64,000 bases of DNA from NCBI RefSeq assembly GCF_049306965.1, contig NC_133179.1, forward strand, positions 18,199,501 through 18,263,500, in the 5' to 3' direction. The DNA is from Danio rerio (lineage: Eukaryota > Chordata > Actinopteri > Cypriniformes > Danionidae). The notes below the pieces were generated by a model. That model saw only the letters and a list, made by a program, of their open reading frames with translations. It did not search any database and was not told where the DNA came from. The translations under genes were made by a program, and so were the position numbers. Below, in pieces: positions 51,205 to 61,963 of the stretch. Numbering within the stretch: the stretch's first letter is position 1; every line of letters begins with the position of its first letter.

Positions 51205-51385
51205 CAGTGTTTCTCAACCACATTCCTGGAGAACCACCAGCTCTGCACATTTTCCATGTCTCCTTAACCAAACACATCTGATTCAGATCATCAACTCATT
51301 AGCAGAGAGACCTGTAATGGTTGTGTATAAAGGAGACATCCAACATGTGCTGGTCGTCCTCCAGGAATGTGGTTGAGAAACACTG
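51205..51385. mobile_element. hAT MITE with 8-bp target duplication
   Basis: A 181-bp palindromic element. CAGTGTTTCTCAACCACATT continuing CCTGGAG at the left is mirrored exactly at the right (27 bp). It is flanked by ATTTAGAG and ATTTAAAG, a nearly intact 8-bp duplication typical of hAT insertion. Lies between the convergent washc3 and dram1 genes. Confidence 0.85.
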
Positions 51386-52254
51386 ATTTAAAGCACAATA
51401 TACCCTTTTTTTTTAGTCAAAATAACTTTTTTTTTTGTATTCTGAATTATTAAAAATCAGGGCACAGGCAGTTATTTCATCAAATATGGTTTGTCTTCAA
51501 ATACTGAATTTAAAGTTTACAGAATAAAACAAACTTTTCTTACACAAACACGTAACTGTAATTCATAATTCCAGAGAAACCGAGTATGGGAGATTTGAAA
51601 GACACGTAGCTCATTCTTGTAGCAATTCCTCCTCCATAGTTGAAACGATCATAAATAGACTTTGAATCACAGTAATATCAATAACAAAACATTACATATT
51701 AGAGAAATTTGGTGTGTTGTTTTAAATAATACTGATCATGTTGCACAGTCATAGATTTGCTTACATTGTCTTTTCAGAATGTAAATTGTCATTAAACAAT
51801 GTTATATCTGAAGTCAATGAAATGAAGCAATGTGTTTACATGCACACATTACAGTTTGGAGCTAGTAATGTTTTAAAATAAATCTAAATAATCAAACTGA
51901 ATTTTATTAAATACTATAATATTTAGTGGTGATTGTTGTTATTATTATTTTAATATTATTTCGGAAGCGAAAAGCAGATTTTTTAGGTAACCTTACTACA
52001 ATCTCCAGTAAACAATGGTTCTACAGAAATCAATCCAATACTCTGGTGATTTTAAGAAACATTTTCTTGTCTTTTCAAATAAAAATGCTAAACATTTTAT
52101 TATTCTCTAATAATCTAAATATCTTTACTCTACTTCTCATCAAACGAATGCACCCTTGCTAAATAAAATCAGTATTTATTTTTGTTTGTCACTTAAAAAT
52201 AAAGCAATCACTTCTCTTTAGTCATGCACATAATAATCATCATCATCATGTGTT

Positions 52255-52260
52255 TTTATT
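52255..52260 (-). terminator. Possible dram1 poly(A) signal
   Basis: AATAAA on the minus strand about 470 bases beyond the dram1 stop. Other AATAAA hexamers lie nearby (for example 52163-52170). Confidence 0.35.
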
Positions 52261-52728
52261 TCACAATTACAAAATCACACACACATTGCACAAGCAATGG
52301 GCTTCCATTCACAATAACTGCGTTAAATAAAGTGCTAGAGCAAATCCTACTTTCAGCTACATGATTTTAAAGCAAAACGTTGAAAAAGCAAGATTTTTAA
52401 CCTAAAACTGATTCATTTACAGTGATGCATGCAAACGTGGATGTGCTCAACTATCTTGTCTTGCTGATTGTAAATGTTTCATGAAATCAGAATCACTATC
52501 AAGCAGCTTTTATAAATGGTCGGGCCTTAAGCGGGTAGAGTGTATTAAAATTCAAGTACATTATTATGCCTTTGTATCCCACAAAACAATACACACTGGA
52601 ACAGATAACACAGTATTTCAGCAAACATTTCAACGTGAAAAAGGTAATAAGTTGTATAAAAATACAATTTGTACTAAAACTGCACCAAAAACAGTGGGAC
52701 ATACAGTGAAGTATGAGGTTCAGTTATG

Positions 52729-55700
52729 TCACAGTCCTGAATACTCTTTTAAGTTAACGGTCAGTTTCAGTGTGAATTGCTGTAAAAAGAAATAAAAGAG
52801 TAGTTAATATAAGCAAGGAGGCGCTCAAGTGAATATCATAAAATGCTTTTAAAAAAATCTATTATTCAAAGGTTTGGGTTTTGTTTTTGAAAAATGTGAA
52901 TATTTTAATATCTATGAATTTAGATTTTATATTTGTGTCATCTGATTACTTTTAGTTGCTGTTTGTTTAATTCTATAGAGTTCTAACATTTCTTCAGAAT
53001 TTCAAATAAATATATTGTCGTTTACATCTTTTTTTTTTTTTTTTTCAACGAAATGTTTTCTTATGTCTTCTGTGATTTTGATAATCAGGATTATTCCAAC
53101 AAATATTGATTTCTTAAAGGTGCTGTATGTAAGTTTTTGACCCTTCTAAATGATAAAAATACCATAATATGTTTGCAGATATTTACGAAACATGCTAAGT
53201 GAACATTCTTGTTTATCTGAATGTCAGATATTCATGCTGAAGTCAGATATTCGGATTTGAAAATGCGTTTTCCATGCTAGTTCTTTTAACCTGCTCAATG
53301 CCAGATCAACCAATAGATAGAACCTATTGGGATAGGAGGGAGTTGGGTGGAGATGAGGCAGCATATCTGAATAGTGAGGGTTTGTGCGCCGTATCTGAAG
53401 AGCGAGGAGGGAGACGCATGATTTCCGGGAGATTATCATTCATTTGCAGGTATCCGAGAGTATTTCCTTCATTCCGAATGGCTTTCAAAGTAAGCGTCCA
53501 TGACCGAAATGCGACCTCTGGTGGACAGTAGCTTCGAAATGAGACGCAGATTTAAAGTTCCACATGAGGTTATTAATTAGAATATAATATAAATATTATG
53601 AACATAAACATTAAGTGAGCAGGTTACATTGTAACCCCATGTCCTAACAACACGTTATGTGATGAGATTTGCAGTGATAACATTTACATTTAGTCATTTA
53701 GCAGACGCTTTTATCCAAAGCCAGAGAGGCAATTGCAGATTAGGAAGGAAAGTGGAGACTTTCCTTAAGATAAGCAATTTGACTGTTTGCACCAGACGAA
53801 ACATGACAGAAAATTAAATACAGCCATTCAGAAGCACAGAATATGCACTCCCTCACGAAATGGTAAGTTTTGTAATCTATTTAAGACATATTAAACTTCT
53901 TTAACATAATTAAATGTTCATGCTGAATCACTGAGTTGGTGTACACTGAGTCACAGTTCTAAAGTTCAATTTCAAACTGTTCATTTTCAAGATCTAAGGT
54001 GAACTATCTGCTTCTGCTTTCAGTAGTATAACAATACATGTCATGTAAAATGGCATTCAAACTCACATTATTAGCATTTAACACTGAATAAAGCATATAA
54101 GGGATAACTGAGGTGATCACTGTCAGTTTTCTGTTGTTCAGCTACAAGAAATAGAAGTCGTTTCTAATATATCAATTTAAAGTGTTGGTTAGAATAAAAA
54201 CTCCCTTTAATATGGAAAATAATCCCACTATCGCATGCCGTTGCTTTTATTTAGAACATGATTTAAATCCTGTTGGTCGTCAATCTGGCAACCTGCACTT
54301 GTTTTGATCCAGGAATGCAATACCTAGTTCAACAACTGGGTGTCAAACTTACATACTGCATCCCTGCAAACTATTCTGAAGGTAAAACATTGCTTTTGTG
54401 CTGTCTATAAATTGATACAAACATCTAAATAATACACCTTTTTATTTCAGGTAACATTAGTTTTATTAACAAATGTTTGTTTTTTTCCATTTTATGTTTT
54501 TAATGAACTAAAATGACTTATGCTGAATTTTCAGAATCATTACTCAATCTTTAAAAAAAAAGAGCCTTAATGACCCCAAACCTTTAATTAATAGTGTAAG
54601 TCTCATCTATTCTCATGCACTCACCTGGAACTCTTGGATGTATGTTAAAAAGAAGAAGACAAAACTAAAGGTAGTGATCCATTCGCACGCAACACTCACT
54701 ATATGACGTGTGTAATCCTTCAAAAGCAGGAGATCAAGATGAGCAACTTGAAGCACTCAATAATAAAAGTAACTTTCAGCACTGGAATGTGTTGTTGTCA
54801 AACTATACCTTATCATTGCTGTCCCAGTGGAGTTTGCTTGTCCCGACAAGAAACCCACATGCTATTGCTGAAACCAAGCATTAAGGACAATCTGTTTGAT
54901 CAGAAATGTTAAACAGAGCCTGTCTGGATGGAAAACCAGCATGCTTTGAACACCATGCTGGATGTGGATGACCTGCATGCAAGCAGATGCAAATTCATGT
55001 GCTTACTCTGAGAAAAGGATACTGGGTATTGCAGCTAGAATGGCCACAGTGGAAAAAAATGTACGTAAATGGCACATGAACTTTGAAGATCCGTATGGAA
55101 AAGCGCGGTATCCGATCACACTCTGAATGACTGCATACACAACCCCGCAAATGAAGAATAAAAGAGCACCGATATCATGGACTTCCATCACTGTCGTCTC
55201 CTGTAACAAAACATGCATACAATACATGAGTGCCATTAAATCACTATTGACTCCCTTTTATGTTTCAATATGGATAGGCTGGTTGATTGATAAATGTAGA
55301 GTTGATATATTAGTTTTATGGATTGATGGAAGGATAGTCATGTTGGTTGATTAATTGATTGATTGATTGATTGAAATGGAAGGATGGATAGGTTAATGGG
55401 TTGATTGATTAATTGATGGGTTGGTTGATTGGTTTGTATGGATAGATAGAGAGAGTGATGGATGGGCTGGTTGGTTGATTGATTAGTTTGTATGAATAGA
55501 TGTAATAATGAATGGGCTGGTTGGTTGGTTGGTCGGTTGATTTAATAGCTTGGTTTGGATGGATGGATGGATGGGTTGCTTGGTTGGTAGGTTGGATGGA
55601 TGGTTGATAGGTGGGTTGATTGGATTGGTTGTTTGAGTTAATTAACTGGTTGATTGATTGATATGAATGGATGGGTTGGTGGTTGGATGCAATGGAAGGT

Positions 55701-56295
55701 TGGTTGGTTTGATTGTTTTTTATGGATGGAGAAAGTGATGGAAAGGCTAGTTGATTGACTGATTGATTGATTGGTTTGTTTGTTTGTCTTGATGGATGGA
55801 GTGATGGATGGGCTGGTTGATGAATGCAATGGCAGGTTGGTTGATTTGATTGGTTTGTGTGGATAGAGTGATGGATGGGCTGATTGAATGACTGAATGGT
55901 TTGAATAGCTAAATGGATAAAGTTGTGGATGGCTGCAGTGGGAGGTTGGTTGATTTGAATGATTGGTTTGTATGCATGGATGGAGTGATGTATGGGCTAG
56001 TTGATTGACTGAATGGTTTGTATGGAGTGATGGATGGATTGGTGGATGGATGCAATGGAAGGTTGGTTGATTTGATTGTTTGGTTTATGTGGATGAATAG
56101 AGAGATGGATGGGGTGATTGATTGATTTGTATGGTCGGATGGAGTGATGGATGTGGATGGATGTTGGTTGATTGATTGATAGTTTGGTTTGTATGGATGG
56201 GCGGGTTGGTTTGTTGGTTGGATGGTTGATGGGTGGCTGGGTTGGTTGGATGGGTTAATTAGGTTGAGATTCGATTAATTTTATAGGTGGATGAG

Positions 56296-56331
<36 letters not shown>

Positions 56332-57523
56332 CTGCATTCTATCAAAGTAACAAAGTCATATACGTTTGAAAGAACATAATTTTTTGTTTCTTTTTTTATT
56401 TATAGACATACCTGAAATGTAGCTACCAGGCACATGCCAATGCAAGAAAAGATTCCAAAACCAAATGAGACCTTGTTCAGAGTAGGGGGCACGGCTCCAG
56501 TTCTCTCATGAACTCTTTCCACAAATTTATATTCAGCATACATAGTAGCAAAGGCTGGAAAACAAACGTACAGTACTGAGCTCAACGTCATGCACTAGAA
56601 TCTGCTCTGTAATGTACTAAACACAATATCAATTTGCTTAGTATATCAAAGTGTAGAAAACTTCATATATGGCAAAATACATGTGGCAGGAAAAAGTGTT
56701 TACATAGTGTACATATTAAAATAGTTTTCCCTTAAAACTATTTTTTAAAGAGCCAAAACATTTGATTCATTCAGATTTTATGAACATTTTGAAGTATCAG
56801 AACTTTAGGTTGACAAACTTTTAATGGAGAGTCAGAAACTATTACAAGTTATTTTCATTTATTAAAAATACAGAACTACGGAATATTGGATATATTGAAA
56901 TTGTTTGCCTCCAGAACATGATTTCATTTCATAATGTTGATAAACCATGCAGATGGCTGCTCTGAGCACAACAGATATAAAAAAGTTTCTACAGCAATTA
57001 AATACAGCAGCACATCTCTCAGGCATGGTGTCAATATATTTCCTGAGAACTTCAACACTAATATTCTCTTCCTTCTGCAACTGAAGCTAAACACTTAGTC
57101 ATGTGAAATCTAAATTTACAGTGTTTATTTTGCTAGCGCACAGTGTTCTTTAGTTGAAAATGAATCCATGCAAGCTGATCTACTGAAAAAAGATTCAGGC
57201 TCTATTCAACGGTTTATAGAGCATTATTATGTACGTATTTTATTCATTTTATAGGTACTTTAAAGGCAAATTCTAACTTAGACCTCTTAAAAATGCTGTG
57301 TTCTAATAATGATAGCTATAACTGTATCTTCATTTGTGTTTTAAAGACAAATGAACCTCTTTTGAGTCAGGAACGACATGATGTCATATGAAATAACCAG
57401 GTTATAAAGCTGTAGTTATTACACGTATAACCTGTGACTTGGCCTAAGGTTTCATTTCTGTAGTTCTGTTGTTTGAGGTTTTGTCTGCAGTTCTGCAGAG
57501 TATCATAACAAACTGAACTCCAG

Positions 57524-57570
<47 letters not shown>

Positions 57571-59903
57571 ATGGGTGGAGGGAAAAAACTGTTTTCGTTT
57601 TCATCAAAATGAGAAGTGAGAGCAGAATGAGTGATATTCCATTGTTGCTAAAGAAAAATCAACCGTTTTCCCACCGTTTTCCTCTCACATGTCGAACCGA
57701 GAAGGTCGCAGTTGATTTCAACTTTTGCAACTTCCTAAAGGTTGTGACAGATAGCAGGGAGGAATTTCCTGAAGCGGCCGAGGGGGGGATTTACACTGTC
57801 ATGAAATATGAGCGGGATATCAAATCAAACTGAAATCAAAGAGCTGATTGTTAGTCATACCTGCGAATGCCGTAATTGTCGACATGAATCCAAACACACA
57901 GCTCTCAGGTGGAGTAGCCCCTGTATCACTGATTAAAACATAAAAGATATTTTATATTTATAAGCAGAAGAATGCTAACATTCAGAAATTCAGAAAGATC
58001 TTGCCTATTCATAAACGTGCAAAAGTATGAATTTTTGTATTTTTTTTTGTTTTAAATAAAAGTACAATGACACAAACCTGGCACTTGGAATGTATTAAAA
58101 AATAATTAATATTAAATGAAACCCAAACATTTGACGATTTTCACGATTCACAGTTACTTGTTTGAGAATAGTAGAGTATTATTTAACTCTAAACTGCTGA
58201 TGACATTTCCTCCGAAATCAAAATAATAAAAAATGTATCATTTAGAGATTATGCATATTAAATGCAAGCATCTACTTTAATGTTTCAAATAGCTAAACTA
58301 AAATGTTATGAGTGATTTTTTTTTTTTTTTTCAAAAGGATAGTTCACCCAAAAATTAAAATTAATTCTTCTTATTTCTTCTTTTAAACACACAAAATATA
58401 TACTTTGAAAAATACGGGCTTTTTTGCTGCTTGTTCTAACTACTTAACTACAATTTTTTTGGGCACAGCTTAAAGCTGGTTTATACTTCTGCATCAAGTG
58501 ATCGCTGTGACTGATTTGCGCGTAGCCGTGAATTTATACTACTGTGTGCTGTTTGTGTGGCTCTGCAATAACACTTGTAAACATTAGGTGGCAGGAGGTT
58601 AAAATGTTCCTCTGTGTCGGGTTTCTTCTCAGGTGTTTTTTTTTCTTTTTCTGAACATTACCTTAACATACAAGTAGCTAAAACTCGCTCATTCAGAGGT
58701 GGGAACCCGGCGAACGTACAACAATTTTAATCATTAGGTAAACACAAAACAAAAGATTCCATCTGGAGCTCCTTCACGGGACTCGAAACTTCTAAACGCT
58801 CACTCCATCGGGCTCGCGCCTCTCAGCACCGCCCACACTCGTAACGGCTACCAAGCCGACCAATCACAGAGCTTGCGCTACAGGCTATGCGACTGCGCTA
58901 CAGGCTGCGTCAGACCAAACTCATGCGCTTGTCACAGAAGTATAAATTAGCCTCTATTTGTTTTATGTTCAGTCAACTTAACTTTAACTTAATCGATTTG
59001 TGTTGAAACAAAATGAATGAACATCCATAGTAGTAAAAAAAAAGAAAAAGAACTATGGAAGTCAATGGGTGCCAGCTCCAGCATTTTTCAGAATATCTTC
59101 TCTTGTGTTCAACAGAAGAAACTCTGAACTGTGGTTTTGAACAAATATAAGGTGAGAAAATGACAACAGCATTTTTAACTTTTTTTTAGGTGAACTAACC
59201 CTTTAATGTTAAATACTCATTCAGTGTATCTTTTATTTAGTGATACAATAATTAATGCACAATAAAATATGAAATATTATATAAAGTATTACTATTAATG
59301 AGAATATTGAATATTATAAAAGATATTAAATCTTGCTCTAAATATGCAGATATAGTTACATAAACTATTGAAATTTTGGCAGGTGTCTTCTGTAAATCCT
59401 GGTATAATGTACGTTGCAATTTAGATAAGAAAATACACAATCTAAAGTTTAAAGAAACAAAACGAAGTTGTAGTTCACTCGTCCAGCTCCTTGCATTCAT
59501 AGTTCACAGTTTTGAACTCCAGCCAACGTTAAACTTCTCTGTGTGGAAAACGAAACCAAACCAAGTTGCCTTTAAATACTTTTTCCACAATCCCTTTTAC
59601 AACCTGCAGCTTTACATATGCAAATACCCGCTTAATACCTGCTCTTGTTACTAATATTATACATTTAAAAGCTATTTCTGTTGTCTTAGTATGTTTAAGT
59701 GTTGTGAATACGTCAAATCCAGATGTGTACACTAGCTTAAATCAAACAAAAGGTTAAAGGGAAATCACATACCTGATGTAAGGAAGGACAACATCAACAT
59801 CTTGTCGATACAAAGCGATGATATACGAGATTATGAACGTGCTCGATGACCAGATAACCAGGAAAGTTGGTAGAAAGCACATTCCTTCCATAAACCAAAA
59901 CAT
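52729..59903 (-). CDS. dram1: DNA damage-regulated autophagy modulator 1
   Basis: Lysosomal multi-pass membrane protein of the Frag1/DRAM/Sfk1 family; in mammals a p53 target, in zebrafish linked to defence against mycobacteria. Seven coding exons: 59903-59773, 57928-57861, 56554-56412, 55200-55023, 54867-54809, 54717-54625, 52779-52729, joining in frame to 240 aa (human 238). MFWFMEGMCFLPTFLVIWSS starts TM1. DTGATPPESCVFGFMSTITA is the family signature loop plus TM2. LNKVSFGFGIFSCIGMCLVA is TM3 and DIGALLFFICGVVYAVIQSV is TM4. TM5 is made across exons 4-5, then KLHWDSNDKDYTRHIVSVAC and TTFSFVFFFLTYIQEF (TM6). The cytosolic tail is QQFTLKLTVNLKEYSGL. The exon 4 donor (CA/GTATCC) is weak, but only it keeps the frame. 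Upstream ATGs precede the start. Confidence 0.93.
53690..53750 (+). repeat. Fish SINE-like conserved piece
   Basis: Contains TTACATTTAGTCATTTAGCA then GACGCTTTTATCCAAAG, a phrase shared by many teleost repeats (SINE tails). Only this core is left. In dram1 intron 6. Confidence 0.6.
55320..56335. repeat. TTGATTGA / ATGGATGG degenerate tetranucleotide array
   Basis: About 1 kb of mixed TTGA, TGGA and TTGG tetramers filling most of dram1 intron 3. It includes pure stretches such as (TTGA)n at 56297-56328. Long spurious minus-strand frames arise from it. Confidence 0.9.
57525..57569. repeat. (TG)n microsatellite
   Basis: Pure TG run in dram1 intron 2. Confidence 0.95.
58335..59205 (+). mobile_element. 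MITE (AGTTCACCCAAAAATTAAAA) with nested insertion
   Basis: Left AGGATAGTTCACCCAAAAAT, right TTTAGGTGAACTAACCCTTT: inverted ends of the family also at 21060, 34108 and 62790. Internal phrases AACTATGGAAGTCAATGGGT and TTGTGTTCAACAGAAGAAAC agree with the family. A second element (58475-58951) splits it. In dram1 intron 1. Confidence 0.75.
58475..58951. mobile_element. MITE with GCTGGTTTATACTTCTG ends
   Basis: GCTGGTTTATACTTCTG at the left and CAGAAGTATAAATTAGC at the right are inverted with two mismatches. The 477-bp interior is GC-rich with repeated CAGGCTRYGCGACTGCGCTA-like stretches and no coding frame. Inserted in the MITE at 58335-59205. Confidence 0.75.
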
Positions 59904-60059
59904 CTCGCCGCAGGGCTGAGGCTAATCGGCTCATCACCATTCAAGGAGACAAAAGTGAAGAGACTGGCGGAGAACAGACATGAAGAAAGACACGGACGTT
60001 CACTTCTCTTCACAAATACTCTTCACTCAATACGTGACGTTTATAACTGTATCTATAGT

Positions 60060-60069
60060 GTCACGTGGC
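60060..60069. promoter_or_regulatory. CLEAR-like E-box upstream of dram1
   Basis: GTCACGTGGC, about 157-166 bases upstream of the dram1 ATG. It fits the TFEB/TFE3 CLEAR consensus core. Regulation is inferred only. Confidence 0.4.
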
Positions 60070-60160
60070 CACTGGGAATCTGTCTTTCTCTTCCTCATTG
60101 TTTTACCCATAAAGTATTACCGCCAGCAGCAACATGTGAGCAACACGTAGAAGCTGGACT

Positions 60161-60163
60161 TTT

Positions 60164-60223
<60 letters not shown>

Positions 60224-60224
60224 T
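60161..60224. repeat. (CTTT)n microsatellite
   Basis: About fifteen perfect CTTT units between dram1 and the gnptab promoter. Confidence 0.95.
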
Positions 60225-60849
60225 TACTTTTTACATGCATTAAACCAGTATGACATAGTTAGGTTTTTTTTCTTTACCTCAAAATCCTCTATTATTTCTT
60301 AATTTTTTTTTATTATTATTATTTTTGGTAAATGGAAATTTAATTTTTTTAAACAGTTTGTACAATAATTATTTTATTAATACTAATATTTATTATAGAT
60401 TGATGTTTTAGTTTATATTTATAATTATTGTTTATACTGTATATTCTACGCTGTAAAAAATGCTGGATTCCACACAATTCCTTCATGTTGTTCCAACATA
60501 AATCAATTAAGTTAACAGAATTGTTTTTACAAATTTAAGTGGATTGAACATAAAATATTTAGTTCTCCCCCGCCCAAAAAAATTAGCAATTGTTGTTTCA
60601 ACTCATTTTAAATTGATATGCAATGTTGTGTTAATTTGTTGATTTGATAATAAATTAGATTATTATTATTATTTATGTATTATATACATAATATACTTTA
60701 TGTAATGGTATTTAATATTAATATGTGTATGATATTACTAAATAATAATACTATAAATAACTTTATAATGTAATGGTATCTAATATTATTTTTAGTTTAT
60801 GTAGATACTACCAGATAGATAGATAGATAGTAGTTTGTATTAAATTACA

Positions 60850-61640
60850 TTGTATATTAAATAAACAGAAATTATAGATGTATTAAATTTAGACATTTAT
60901 AGATGTCACTTTTATTCATCAAATGTAAAATTAATTTAAATTCTATTTATTAAATATAGCAATAACATCATTTGTACATTTAGTTTATACATTTATATTA
61001 ATATTGTTTTATATTTATATATTAGTAATATTAACGTGTTAAATATTAAATTGTATAATAATTTAGCATTGATATATTAAAGTAATAAAGTATAAAGATA
61101 TTAAATATGAATGAAGTCATTTTATTTTCATTCATGATACCAGGATAGTGAGTATTAAATTATATTATATTAGATTTATTAAATATAACATAATTTGTAA
61201 ATTTAGTTTATATATTTATTTATAAGTTGGTATACTTTTAAAAATAATTTGTTTTATATTTATATTTTAATAATATTAATAGTTTTTTAAAATTATGTGG
61301 TAAATTAAATCATATCAAATTAGTATTAATATAATAAGGTAATAATAATGTATGAAAATATTATATTAAACATTACTAAAGTCATTTTATTTTATTGGTG
61401 ACCCCTGATACCAGGAAATTGAGTATTATATTATATAATATTATATTTTTAAATTGTATAAAACTTTATCATTAATTTAATAAGGTATAATTTAATATGA
61501 TAATATATTACCGTTACTAAAGTCACTATATTTTTATTTTTGTATTTTATATATTTTTGATTCAATTAAATTACAATTTTATTTTAATTTATTTGTTACC
61601 CCTGATCAGTCTATGCCCCTGATACCAGGAAAGGAAGTAT
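60850..61640. repeat. Diverged 215-280-bp tandem repeat
   Basis: The phrase CTGATACCAGGAAATTGAGTATT or a variant recurs near 61127, 61404 and 61618. Each time it is preceded by ACTAAAGTCATTTTATTTTA-like sequence and AATAAGGTA. AT-rich, no coding frame. Confidence 0.65.
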
Positions 61641-61700
61641 TGTATTGCACTGTATTGTATTGCATTGTATTGCATTGTATTGCATTGTATTGTATTGTTT
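61636..61700. repeat. TTGTATTGCA minisatellite
   Basis: Five to six copies of TGTATTGCAT-like 10-mers immediately upstream of the gnptab CpG-rich region. Confidence 0.85.
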
Positions 61701-61909
61701 ACCCGCCTGCCCGTCCTCCTGATCATCAGATGTCGCCAGCGAGTCTCTCGCGCAAACAACCGCACACGAAACGCTTGTCGCCTCATCACCTGACTACTGC
61801 CAAAGAGGAACCACAGCATGAGTATGGATTCTGTGTTGAAGTGACAACATCTTTAACGTAATGAAGCCGTTTTAATTACCCGCTAAACAAGCGTGACAGT
61901 GAAGTGTTC

Positions 61910-61963
61910 ATGGAGGGAGAGGCGTTAATGTTGTCCGTCGGCCGGAGTCATGTTGGTCGTTAA
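61910..61963 (+). promoter_or_regulatory. Upstream ORF overlapping the gnptab start
   Basis: ATG at 61910 (and in frame at 61928) opens a 17-codon frame that ends TAA at 61961-61963, just past the gnptab ATG at 61950 and in another frame. If the transcript starts above 61910, it could lower translation. The transcription start is unknown. Confidence 0.4.

Larger units (their letters stand above)
59904..61949. promoter_or_regulatory. Divergent interval dram1 / gnptab
   Basis: About 2 kb between the two start codons. The dram1 side (59904-60160) and the gnptab side (61700-61949) have higher GC and CpG content. The middle is AT-rich with a tetranucleotide run and diverged tandem repeats. No other gene seen. 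Confidence 0.55.

Noticed and set aside
55003-55236. dram1 ending at the stop just after exon 4
   Set aside because: It would lose two membrane helices. Exons 5-7 restore the full family length in frame.
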